Positions 1-7,481 of a stretch of 39,335 nucleotides of DNA are shown piece after piece. This DNA is from Pseudomonadota bacterium (lineage in GTDB: Bacteria; Pseudomonadota; Alphaproteobacteria; Rhizobiales; Xanthobacteraceae): assembly GCA_023449855.1 (NCBI GenBank), contig JAEXHR010000316.1, forward strand, positions 1 through 39,335, written 5' to 3'. The notes beneath the pieces were generated by a model, which worked only from the letters and a program-made list of their open reading frames with translations, was not told where the DNA came from and searched no databases. A program made the translations under genes and the position numbers. Within the stretch, counting starts at the first letter, position 1. Every line of letters starts with the position of its first letter.

Positions 1-20
1 CCTCAGGATGAGGGCCGAGA
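1..20. repeat. edge of a Bradyrhizobium-type intergenic palindromic repeat
   Basis: The first 20 bases match the right arm of the large inverted repeat at 10570-10683 (CCTCAGGATGAGGG shared). The rest of the element lies outside the window, directly downstream of the permease gene on the minus strand. Confidence 0.5.
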
Positions 21-1184
21 TTACGCCGCCGCTTCTTCCTGCGCGTCGTCGTCCTCGCGCAAGTAATCGATCACCACCTTGGCAATCGCCATCACCGGCA
101 GCGCCAGTGCCAGCCCCCAGACGCCGAACACCACGCCGAGCGTGATCTGGAACGCAAACAGCGTCGCCGGCGGGATATCCAGCGCCTGCCGCTGCAGGAT
201 CGGGGTCAGGATATAGCTCTCTAGCGCATGCACCGCCATGAACAGCACGAAGGCCGAGGCGCCGGCAATCCAGCCCGAGGCGAGACTGGCCAGCACCACG
301 ATCAGGCCGCCAAGAATGGCGCCGACCGTCGGAATGAAAGCGAGCAGGCCGGCCTGCACGCCGAGAATGAACGAGCTGGGAATGCCGATCAGCTTCAGCC
401 CGATCCAGGTCACGCCGCCGACAGCTACCATGGTGATCATCTGGGCGATCAGCCAGCGCTGCAGCGTGTCGCTGATGCGATCGACGACGATCGTCACCGG
501 TCCCCGGTGCTTCTTCGGCGTAAGCCGCAGCAGGCCGCTGCGATAGACACTCGGCTGCGCCGCAAAAGCGAGGCCAAGAAACAGCACGATGAAGAAATTG
601 CCGACGGCGCCGACCGTGCCGAGCAGGATCTTCAGCGTCTGGGTCACGATGGCGCCGCCTGACGAGGCAATGGTGCCGGCGCTCGGGAGATTGCTGGTGC
701 GCGGAATCGGCGCCGTGCTCGGCGCCACGGTGCCGGGGAGTTCCGCCGCGGCCGTATCCTTGCTCTCATCCTTGGACGCGTCGGACAGGATGCTGTTGAA
801 GTCGAAATAGCTGGTGTCGACGCCGTGCTGCTCGAGATAGGTCTTCACATTGACGACCTGCGACTTCAGCGTTCCCGACAGCGCTTTGGCCTGGCTGGCG
901 ATGGTGGAGCCGCCAAGATAGAGCAGGCCGCCCAGCATGGCCGCGAGCAGCACGCAGACCAGTGCCAGCCGCAGCGGATGCGGCCCGCCCATCACGCGGC
1001 CCGCGAGCTGCGTCAGTGCGCTGAGGGCGACGCCGAGCAGAATGCCGGCAAAGACCAGGAACAGCGTTGCGGAGAAGTACCAGGCGAACACCACGAAGAT
1101 CGTGAAGGACACCGTGGCGATGCCGCCCACAGAAATCGCCCAGGCAAGATCGTTGCGCGTCTGGACATTGCGGTCTGTGGTCAC
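21..1184 (-). CDS. AI-2E family transporter (TqsA/PerM-like permease)
   Basis: Inner-membrane protein of the AI-2E/UPF0118 exporter family, about 387 aa. It has two hydrophobic segments near residues 15-55 and one near 70-95. A long polar insert (about 100-165, rich in Ser/Thr/Pro/Ala) follows, then five or so further hydrophobic stretches ending in an acidic tail. Family members export small molecules or ions; the substrate here cannot be told. I chose the GTG at 1184 because AGAGGA lies 6 nt before it; the TTG two codons upstream abuts the Shine-Dalgarno sequence. It stands alone on the minus strand, divergent from the next gene. Confidence 0.85.
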   Translation of the reverse strand: MTTDRNVQTRNDLAWAISVGGIATVSFTIFVVFAWYFSATLFLVFAGILLGVALSALTQLAGRVMGGPHPLRLALVCVLLAAMLGGLLYLGGSTIASQAKALSGTLKSQVVNVKTYLEQHGVDTSYFDFNSILSDASKDESKDTAAAELPGTVAPSTAPIPRTSNLPSAGTIASSGGAIVTQTLKILLGTVGAVGNFFIVLFLGLAFAAQPSVYRSGLLRLTPKKHRGPVTIVVDRISDTLQRWLIAQMITMVAVGGVTWIGLKLIGIPSSFILGVQAGLLAFIPTVGAILGGLIVVLASLASGWIAGASAFVLFMAVHALESYILTPILQRQALDIPPATLFAFQITLGVVFGVWGLALALPVMAIAKVVIDYLREDDDAQEEAAA

Positions 1185-1304
1185 TGTCAATCCTCTGCAC
1201 TCGAAGCAGGATCACTGTCCCGTCAATTGCATCGGGGATCAAGACATATCGCCGCTTTGACGCATCGCGCGAGATCGGGCATGGCCGAGAGGGGAGGCGT
1301 GCCG

Positions 1305-1991
1305 ATGAAAATCCTGAAATGGGCCGGTCCGGTCGTGTTGCTCGCGGTGATCGTGATCGGCGATCAGATTCGCATGAACAGGCCGGCGCACAAATATCGC
1401 CTGACCGTCGAGGTCGAGACGCCGGAGGGCGTGAAGTCTGCATCCAGCGTCGTCTCGGTGCATCCCTATCGTGGCTATCAGCCCGGCGGCAAAACCACAT
1501 CGCGCGGCGATGCCGTGATGATCGATCTTGGCGGTGGCAGGAACCTCGCAGCCCTGATGCTGCACGACGACAAGGGCAACGCCGATTTCGACGGCGCCAA
1601 TTTCGTGGCCATGCGGGCCTATCAGGCGGCCGGGCGAAAGATCTCGTTCCGCGACGTCGGACATCAGACCGGCGCCGTACCGGTGACCGGCGAGCTGATG
1701 CCGGTGCTGGCAAGCTTCGGCAACACGCGCGATGCGTCGAGCATTGCGCGGCTGAAGCCCGACGATTTTTCGCCGCTCGGGCAGGGTATCAAACTGCGGG
1801 CCGTCAATGTCGAAGCCGTGCCGAACGGCCTGTGGCCGCTCGATTTCGGTGGAGCGTTCGGTGAGCCGGTGACGCGGACGATTACGGAGAAGCTGCCGTG
1901 GTCGGAGAACGAAGGCGATGCAGCGCGCGCCGTGATGGCCGTCGGGTTTTCCGAAGCGATCGAGCCGGTGCGGGCGTTCTCACGGAAGTAG
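1305..1991 (+). CDS. hypothetical membrane-anchored or exported protein
   Basis: 228 aa. An N-terminal hydrophobic helix (residues 5-19) follows a short Lys-containing N-terminus, so this is either an uncleaved signal anchor or a signal peptide. The rest is soluble and mixed alpha/beta, with a 'YRLTVEVETPEGV' stretch near residue 30. I do not recognise a family with confidence. ATG at 1305 is preferred because GGGGAGG sits 7 nt upstream; the reading frame stays open far upstream but without such a site. It is followed by a palindromic repeat, and glnA is convergent. Confidence 0.75.
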   Translation: MKILKWAGPVVLLAVIVIGDQIRMNRPAHKYRLTVEVETPEGVKSASSVVSVHPYRGYQPGGKTTSRGDAVMIDLGGGRNLAALMLHDDKGNADFDGANFVAMRAYQAAGRKISFRDVGHQTGAVPVTGELMPVLASFGNTRDASSIARLKPDDFSPLGQGIKLRAVNVEAVPNGLWPLDFGGAFGEPVTRTITEKLPWSENEGDAARAVMAVGFSEAIEPVRAFSRK

Positions 1992-2002
1992 TCTGAAGCT
2001 GC

Positions 2003-2101
2003 AGGATGGGTAGAGCGGAGGCACGCAGTGCTGGAGCGAAACCCATCGGCGGAGCTTGCTGCGACGACCGATGATGGGTTTCGCTTCGCTCTACCCATCC
2101 T
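2003..2101. repeat. Bradyrhizobium-type REP/palindromic intergenic element
   Basis: The outer arms AGGATGGGTAGAGCG and CGCTCTACCCATCCT are perfect inverted copies about 70 bp apart. Inside lies a second inverted pair (GAAACCCATC and GATGGGTTTC). It fills the space between two convergent genes, as this class of repeat usually does in the genus. Confidence 0.75.
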
Positions 2102-2111
2102 ACAGTCCATT

Positions 2112-2142
2112 AAAAAAAAGGCGCCCGGTTTCCCGAGCGCCT
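2112..2142 (-). terminator. Rho-independent terminator of glnA
   Basis: On the minus strand a GC-rich stem (GGCGCTCGG pairing with CCGGGCGCC, loop GAAA) is followed directly by a run of eight T. It lies about 30 bp after the glnA stop codon. Confidence 0.85.
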
Positions 2143-2170
2143 TGATCTTGTCGCTGATCGTTCGTGTCGA

Positions 2171-3580
2171 TCAGTACGAATAGTACATCTCGAACTCGAC
2201 CGGGTGCGGGGTCATTTCGAAGCGCTCGACGTCCTGCATCTTCAGCTCGATGTAAGCGTCGATGAAGTCGTCATCGAACACGCCGCCAGCCTTGAGGAAG
2301 GCGCGGTCCTTATCGAGGTTTTCGAGGGCTTCACGCAGCGAGCCGCAGACGGTCGGGATCTGCTTCAGCTCTTCCTTCGGCAGGTCGTAAAGATCCTTGT
2401 CCATCGCCGGGCCCGGATCGATCTTGTTCTTGATGCCGTCGAGGCCGGCCATCAGCATCGCAGCGAAAGCGAGATAGGGGTTCGCCATCGGATCCGGGAA
2501 GCGGACTTCCACGCGCTTCGCCTTCGGCGAGGTCGTGAACGGGATGCGGCAGGAGGCCGAACGGTTGCGGGCCGAGTAGGCCAGCAGCACCGGGGCTTCA
2601 TAGCCCGGGACCAGACGCTTGTAGGAGTTGGTCGACGGGTTGGTGAAGGCGTTGATAGCCTTGGCGTGCTTGATGATGCCGCCGATATAGTGGAGGCAGG
2701 TTTCCGACAGGTCGGCATATTTGTTGCCGGCGAAGGTCGGCTTGCCGTCCTTCCAGATCGACTGGTGCACATGCATGCCCGAGCCGTTATCGCCGAAGAT
2801 CGGCTTCGGCATGAAGGTGGCGGTCTTGCCGTAGATGTGCGCGACCTGATGGATGCAGTACTTGTAGACCTGCATCTGGTCGGCCATGTGGGTCAGCGTG
2901 TCGAACTTCATGCCGAGTTCGTGCTGAGCCGAGGCGACCTCGTGATGGTGCTTCTCGACCTTGACGCCCATGCGCGCCATGGCGCCGAGCATTTCCGAGC
3001 GCATGTCCTGCAGCGAGTCCTGCGGCGGGACGGGGAAGTAACCGCCCTTGTTGCGGATGCGGTGGCCGAGATTGCCGCTCTCATAGTCGGTGTCGGAATT
3101 GGTCGGCAGTTCCGAGGAGTCGAGCTTGAAGCCGGTGTTGTAGGGCTGCGCCGAGAAGCGCACGTCGTCGAACACGAAGAATTCGGCTTCCGGACCGACG
3201 AACACGGTGTCGCCCACGCCCATGGCCTTGACCTGGGCTTCCGCTTTCTTGGCGATGCCGCGCGGGTCGCGGTTATAGGGCTCGCCGGTGCCGGGATCGA
3301 GCACGTCGCAGGTGATGACCATGGTGGTCTCGGCGAAGAACGGATCGATCACCGCAGTGGCGGGATCGAGCATCAGGGTCATGTCGGACTCGTTGATCGC
3401 CTTCCAGCCGGCGATCGAGGAGCCGTCGAACATGGTGCCTTCGGCGAAGATGTCCTCGTCGATCATCGAGACGTCGAAGGTGACGTGCTGCCATTTGCCG
3501 CGCGGATCGGTGAAACGCAGATCGACGTATTTGACGTCGTTGTCCTTGATGGATTGCAGGACTTCTTTGGCGGTCGTCAT
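2171..3580 (-). CDS. glnA: type I glutamine synthetase
   Basis: 469 aa, full length for GS-I: ATP-dependent synthesis of glutamine from glutamate and ammonia, as a dodecamer in the cytoplasm. The beta-Grasp N-domain (about 15-100) is followed by the catalytic domain with EAEFF (131-135), FGDNGSGMHVHQS (262-274) and the NPSTNSYKRLVPGYEAP loop (314-330). The adenylylation site is present: Tyr398 in DLYDLP, so activity should be controlled by GlnE in response to P-II state. An SD-like AGGTAGGG precedes the ATG. In rhizobia glnA usually directly follows glnB; here the two are separated by two other genes. Confidence 0.98.
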   Translation of the reverse strand: MTTAKEVLQSIKDNDVKYVDLRFTDPRGKWQHVTFDVSMIDEDIFAEGTMFDGSSIAGWKAINESDMTLMLDPATAVIDPFFAETTMVITCDVLDPGTGEPYNRDPRGIAKKAEAQVKAMGVGDTVFVGPEAEFFVFDDVRFSAQPYNTGFKLDSSELPTNSDTDYESGNLGHRIRNKGGYFPVPPQDSLQDMRSEMLGAMARMGVKVEKHHHEVASAQHELGMKFDTLTHMADQMQVYKYCIHQVAHIYGKTATFMPKPIFGDNGSGMHVHQSIWKDGKPTFAGNKYADLSETCLHYIGGIIKHAKAINAFTNPSTNSYKRLVPGYEAPVLLAYSARNRSASCRIPFTTSPKAKRVEVRFPDPMANPYLAFAAMLMAGLDGIKNKIDPGPAMDKDLYDLPKEELKQIPTVCGSLREALENLDKDRAFLKAGGVFDDDFIDAYIELKMQDVERFEMTPHPVEFEMYYSY

Positions 3581-3928
3581 GGGTTTCCCTACCTTGTTTG
3601 CGGGCCGAATTCCGGACGTAACGATGGCATATGACGGGATCGTGTAAGATCTGGGTCACAGCCATATGTCTTCAACAACACGAGGCGGCAACAAGAAGGC
3701 TGCCGAAGCAGCCTTTTGCTGACGCCTCGAGACGTCGGGGAATCGGATAGCACCGCCCTTGAAGAGCGTCCAGCCCGGTAGGGGACAGGCGCGACCGCCA
3801 TTTGATCGCGAGCGCTCCCTCTCTCACTCCGTCCCCCACGCCTTGCGATAATACCGTTATGCCGGATCTCATACGGACGCCGGTCCAGGGGATGAGCCGT
3901 ATGCCCGCGGCAATTTCAACTGTGCCGG
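3581..3928. other. 348-bp region upstream of glnA without a gene
   Basis: No convincing ORF. It holds a strong hairpin (3696-3715) and the remaining 5' region of glnA. I looked for a GG-N10-GC sigma-54 element on the minus strand close to glnA and did not find a good one. A glnA promoter is expected here if the upstream hairpin terminates transcription. Confidence 0.5.
3696..3715 (-). terminator. strong UUCG-tetraloop hairpin between the inserted genes and glnA
   Basis: Perfect 8-bp stem AAGGCTGC/GCAGCCTT with, on the minus strand, the very stable C(UUCG)G tetraloop. Minus-strand reading continues into TCTTGTTG, a weak U-tract; the plus strand ends in TTTT. It could terminate transcription arriving from the glnB side, or act as an mRNA stability or processing element. 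Confidence 0.5.
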
Positions 3929-4663
3929 CTATTGTATGGTGATCGTTCTTTGGCGCGGTCCGGGCGCAGGTGCGTCGTTGAAGAGTAACGGTTCGCGCGT
4001 CGTCGCCTGGCCGACGGCAGTCGGAGCGCCCCATGCGGTGGGTGCTGGCCCGGCCGGCGGCGGCCTTTTGAACCTGCCGGCATAGTTACCCCTGATCGTT
4101 CTGGCCCTGCCAAATTCATTGTACAAATATGCGGCGGTCATCGCGGGACTTAGAAACTGGCGGTCATCGGACGCGCCGCTCACAGCGGCTGCGTGCGACG
4201 CAAATATCTTCGCCATTGACGCATAATCCGCAGCCAACCTGCGGCTTTCCGCAATCGCCGCCGATTCAGTGGTGGCGTTGAACACCAGCACATGAACCTG
4301 GCTCAGGAGAGATTTGTTGTCTCGCGCCAGGTCCGAGGCTTGCTGGCTCAGATCCGCGACGCGAGAATTCAACTGCCTGATTTCGTTCTGGAGTTGCGCC
4401 ACGATTTCCGGCTTCGGTGGCTCCGAGCGCGCGGGGTGTTCGGAAGCGCCCGGCAGGGACGTCGGTTCGATCAGGCCCGCCGGCCGACTGTCGTTGTTCT
4501 TCGGCGAAAACTTGAAGATTTCGATCCCGGATTGATGCTGAATGAGCATCAGCGACAGGGCAACCAGAATTGCGGATGCGTACCAAAGGGTAGCTTGGAC
4601 CGCCGAAACAGCGATGCGCGATGCCGAGGCCGCAGAGAGATCAGACGCTGAGTCACGGGTCAT
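3929..4663 (-). CDS. hypothetical membrane-anchored coiled-coil protein
   Basis: 244 aa. One transmembrane helix (about 25-44), a Pro-rich linker, then a coiled-coil-like stretch (about 85-128) with regular Leu/Ile spacing, an Ala-rich helical part and a Pro/Gly-rich C-terminus. The topology suggests a single-pass protein with most of its length outside the cytoplasm. I recognise no family. The start codon overlaps the stop of the upstream gene (ATGA), so the two are translationally coupled. Together they form a two-gene insertion between glnB and glnA. Confidence 0.7.
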   Translation of the reverse strand: MTRDSASDLSAASASRIAVSAVQATLWYASAILVALSLMLIQHQSGIEIFKFSPKNNDSRPAGLIEPTSLPGASEHPARSEPPKPEIVAQLQNEIRQLNSRVADLSQQASDLARDNKSLLSQVHVLVFNATTESAAIAESRRLAADYASMAKIFASHAAAVSGASDDRQFLSPAMTAAYLYNEFGRARTIRGNYAGRFKRPPPAGPAPTAWGAPTAVGQATTREPLLFNDAPAPGPRQRTITIQ

Positions 4664-5010
4664 GCTTCAGGCCTTCCATTCGTCGTGGCCTTCGCTCCTG
4701 ATCGAAGCTGCCGCACCGGGTGCCGAACCAATTCCCAAACGTCAGTAACCGCAGCGACGATAAGAAAAGTAAGAAAAACAAACAGTTCACAGATGGTTAC
4801 GATCTGATGAACGTCAAACCCGAAAAAGATCAATCCCGACGCGGTAAGGTTTGCGGTGGTATGCTTGATGAGTTCGATCAAACCCTGCGCGACCAAGTAT
4901 TTCAGGCCCACACTGACTGCAAATGCGAACAGACGAAAGGCGTTTCTGACCAGCTCTCTCCACATGTCCGTGAGTTCACGGTGGAATTCGTCCCGTCCTT
5001 CGCTGTCCAT
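4660..5010 (-). CDS. small two-TM membrane protein, unknown
   Basis: 116 aa. An amphipathic, acidic N-terminus (1-22) precedes hydrophobic segments at about 25-48 and 68-90, with a basic C-terminus. No family recognised. It is the first gene of the coupled pair inserted between glnB and glnA. Codon use is somewhat more AT-rich than in glnA. Confidence 0.7.
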   Translation of the reverse strand: MDSEGRDEFHRELTDMWRELVRNAFRLFAFAVSVGLKYLVAQGLIELIKHTTANLTASGLIFFGFDVHQIVTICELFVFLTFLIVAAVTDVWELVRHPVRQLRSGAKATTNGRPEA

Positions 5011-5109
5011 TCCCGCGCTGCCCTGATCGCGATAGCGACTTTAGGTTGCGTTTTTAGCTTGGGGCTATTTCGCATGCAAGCTGTCCCGCGGCGGTGCACA
5101 CGCGAGTGG

Positions 5110-5125
5110 AAGCGTGGGCACGCTT
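5110..5125. repeat. short perfect inverted repeat downstream of glnB
   Basis: AAGCGTG-GG-CACGCTT, a 7-bp perfect stem in the 200-bp gap between glnB and the inserted pair. There is no T-run, so it is not a typical terminator. It may be a processing or pausing hairpin. Confidence 0.35.
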
Positions 5126-5210
5126 GGTACCACGGGCGACAGCCAGAACCTTAGGATCAGCCGTTGCCGCGCTCGGATTCGGGGGATGTCAGCTTCAACA
5201 AGTGAGGCAA

Positions 5211-5549
5211 TCAGATCGCGTCGAGGCCGGATTCGCCGGTTCGGATGCGCACGGCTTCCTCGATATTGGAGACGAAAATCTTGCCGTCGCCGATGCGGCC
5301 GGTCTGTGCAGCGCGGCGGATCGCGTCGATGGCCTTCTCGACGAGGTCGTCGGAGATCACGATCTCGATCTTCACCTTCGGCAGGAAGTCGACGATATAT
5401 TCGGCACCGCGATAGAGTTCGGCGTGGCCTTTCTGACGGCCGAAGCCCTTGGCTTCAGTGACGGTGATGCCCTGCAGCCCCACCTCCTGAAGCGCCTCCT
5501 TCACCTCGTCGAGCTTGAAGGGCTTGATGATGGCTTCGATCTTTTTCAC
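5211..5549 (-). CDS. glnB: nitrogen regulatory protein P-II
   Basis: 112 aa, the exact usual length. This trimeric signal protein reports 2-oxoglutarate, ATP/ADP and nitrogen status to GlnE/NtrB and, via uridylylation, to glutamine synthetase. The T-loop contains Tyr51 (GHAELYRGAEY), the GlnD uridylylation site. The B-loop TGRIGDGKIF (about 83-92) and C-terminal RTGE (101-104) are present. The GTG start at 5549 gives the canonical N-terminus (KKIEAIIKPF) and has GGGGAG 7 nt upstream; a longer in-frame ATG lacks this. A sigma-54 promoter lies about 230 bp upstream. Confidence 0.97.
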   Translation of the reverse strand: MKKIEAIIKPFKLDEVKEALQEVGLQGITVTEAKGFGRQKGHAELYRGAEYIVDFLPKVKIEIVISDDLVEKAIDAIRRAAQTGRIGDGKIFVSNIEEAVRIRTGESGLDAI

Positions 5550-5982
5550 TGAACGTCTCCCCGGCACTTCCAAATTGGCCGAAAGTTTCTGGACTTGAAG
5601 TTAGGTCACTCCTGCGCGTCAACCGCGAGGTGGCGCGCAGACAGTTCGATACTCACATTCGGGCGGATATGCGCTCCCGCCGCTCGAGCGTTGACGATTT
5701 CTCGTCGATTGGAATGGACGATCCCGGTTCTCCATCGTCTGCTGCTGGATTGTCCGGGGCCGAAGTCGGCTTCCCTCAAAGCAGGGTCCGTGCCAAAATC
5801 GGCGTGCGGCTATTTTTGAAGCATTTTCAGGTTTTTACAGCAGGCCTGATGTCATGCGAGACAAGAATACCGCACCTCATTTGTCTATCAAGTAGGCATA
5901 TTGATCAAATGAAGTGCAATTGAGGTTGGCCGGGGAGGTCGATTTCGCGGTTGCCTTCATAACAGGCGATACGGATGGCGAC
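5550..5982. other. 433-bp divergent intergenic region, glnB / NAD(P)HX repair gene
   Basis: Contains the sigma-54 promoter for glnB (5780-5796) and a long, fairly AT-rich stretch at 5810-5930. I see no convincing sigma-70 promoter for the rightward gene and no conserved small ORF. Confidence 0.5.
5780..5796 (-). promoter_or_regulatory. sigma-54 (RpoN) -24/-12 promoter of glnB
   Basis: Minus strand reads TTGGCACGGACCCTGCT, close to the RpoN consensus TGGCACG-N4-TTGCW, with exactly 10 nt between the GG and GC dinucleotides. Its location upstream of glnB fits NtrC/RpoN control of nitrogen-assimilation genes. The untranslated leader would be about 220 nt. Confidence 0.8.
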
Positions 5983-7479
5983 ATGGAGCTCCTGACCACG
6001 GAAGAGATGGCGCGGGCCGACGAACTGACGATCGCCGACGGTACGCCAGGCTTCGAATTGATGCGGGCGGCCGGACGCGCGGTGGCCGATGCGGCCAATG
6101 ATCTTGCCGAGGAGGGGACGATTCTCGTCGTTGCCGGGCGAGGCAATAATGGCGGCGACGGATTTGTCGCCGCGGCGGAGCTGGCGGCGCAGGGGCGCAA
6201 GGTTTCGGTGATCCTGCTCTGCGATCGAGCGACCTTGAAGGGCGATGCCGCTCTTGCGGCCAAGGGCTGGAAGGGCGAGGTGCTGCCCTGCGACCCCTCG
6301 CTGATCGGATCGCCGGCGCTGATCATCGATGCGCTGTTCGGCGCCGGGCTCGATCGTCCGGTGAAGGGCGATCCGAAGATCATGATCGATGCGATCAACG
6401 CCTCCGGCGTGCCGGTGCTGGCGATCGATCTGCCAAGCGGCATCAACGGCAATTCCGGTGCGGTGATGGGGGCGGCGATTCAGGCCACCGAGACCGTCAC
6501 CTTCTTCCGTCCGAAGCCGGGTCACTTGCTGCTGCCCGGCCGCAGTCATTGCGGCAAGCTGCGGGTGATCGATATCGGCATCGACGACGGCGTCCTCGGA
6601 CGGATCGGGCCGAAGGCTGCCGAGAACAATCCCGACCTCTGGGAGAGCGCCTTTCCGTTGCCGCGTGTCGATGGGCACAAGTTCACCAAGGGTCATGCGG
6701 TGGTCGTGTCCGGCGACATCGTGGCCACCGGTGCGGCGCGGCTGTCGGCGCGTGCGGCGCTGCGCGGCGGGGCGGGGTTGGTGACGGTGGCGTCACCTCG
6801 CGACGCGCTGGCCGTGAATGCGGCGGCGTTGACCGCGGTCATGGTGCGGCCGGTCGATACGGCGGAGGAGTTCGCGGCCCTGATCGGGGGCAAGATCAAC
6901 GCCTGTATCATCGGGCCAGGCGCAGGAATTGGCGCGAAAACATGTGGCATCGTTGCGGCAGGTCTTGCGGCAAAACGAAGGCTGGTGCTCGACGCGGACG
7001 CGCTCACCAGTTTCGCTGACGCGCCGGACCGGCTGTTCGATCTGATCAAGGCTGATCCCGAAACCGAAGTCGTTCTGACGCCGCATGAGGGCGAATTTTC
7101 ACGGATATTCAGTAGCTTGGATCTGAATTCTCAGATTCAATCCAAGCTTGCTCGCGTAACTGCCGCTGCGGCTCAATCAGGTGCGGTCGTCCTGCTCAAG
7201 GGCCCTGACACTGTCGTCGCATCCCCTGATGGTCGCGCTGCCATTGCCTCCAACGCTCCGCCGTGGCTGGCGACGGCCGGTTCGGGTGACGTGCTGGCGG
7301 GGCTGATCGGAGCGTTTCTGGCGCAGGGCGTGCCGGCCTTCGAGGCGGCCTGCATCGGCGTGTGGATGCATGGCGAGGCGGGCAGCGAGGCCGGGCCGGG
7401 GCTGATCGCGGAGGATCTGACCGAGGTGATGCCGGCGGTGTTCCGGCGGCTCTATGACCGGCTCGGGATTCCTTACTGA
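5983..7479 (+). CDS. nnr: bifunctional NAD(P)H-hydrate epimerase / ADP-dependent NAD(P)H-hydrate dehydratase
   Basis: 498 aa, the usual length of the fused repair enzyme. The N-terminal YjeF_N domain (about 1-215) epimerises R/S-NAD(P)HX, with GRGNNGGDG at 52-60, DALFGAG and AIDLPSGINGNSG. The C-terminal ribokinase-like domain (about 230-490) dehydrates S-NAD(P)HX using ADP, with TAGSGD at 431-436 before DVLAGLIGAFLAQG. ATG 5983 gives the standard start MELLTTEEM; the frame is open a little upstream, but those residues do not fit the family. The gene ends 2 bp before the convergent cupredoxin gene. Metabolite-repair housekeeping function. Confidence 0.95.
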   Translation: MELLTTEEMARADELTIADGTPGFELMRAAGRAVADAANDLAEEGTILVVAGRGNNGGDGFVAAAELAAQGRKVSVILLCDRATLKGDAALAAKGWKGEVLPCDPSLIGSPALIIDALFGAGLDRPVKGDPKIMIDAINASGVPVLAIDLPSGINGNSGAVMGAAIQATETVTFFRPKPGHLLLPGRSHCGKLRVIDIGIDDGVLGRIGPKAAENNPDLWESAFPLPRVDGHKFTKGHAVVVSGDIVATGAARLSARAALRGGAGLVTVASPRDALAVNAAALTAVMVRPVDTAEEFAALIGGKINACIIGPGAGIGAKTCGIVAAGLAAKRRLVLDADALTSFADAPDRLFDLIKADPETEVVLTPHEGEFSRIFSSLDLNSQIQSKLARVTAAAAQSGAVVLLKGPDTVVASPDGRAAIASNAPPWLATAGSGDVLAGLIGAFLAQGVPAFEAACIGVWMHGEAGSEAGPGLIAEDLTEVMPAVFRRLYDRLGIPY

Positions 7480-7481
7480 GT

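Noticed and set aside
2204..3634. Long plus-strand ORF opposite glnA
   Set aside because: Antisense of a highly conserved gene in GC-rich DNA; composition (Asp, Val, His, Arg) is typical of shadow frames.
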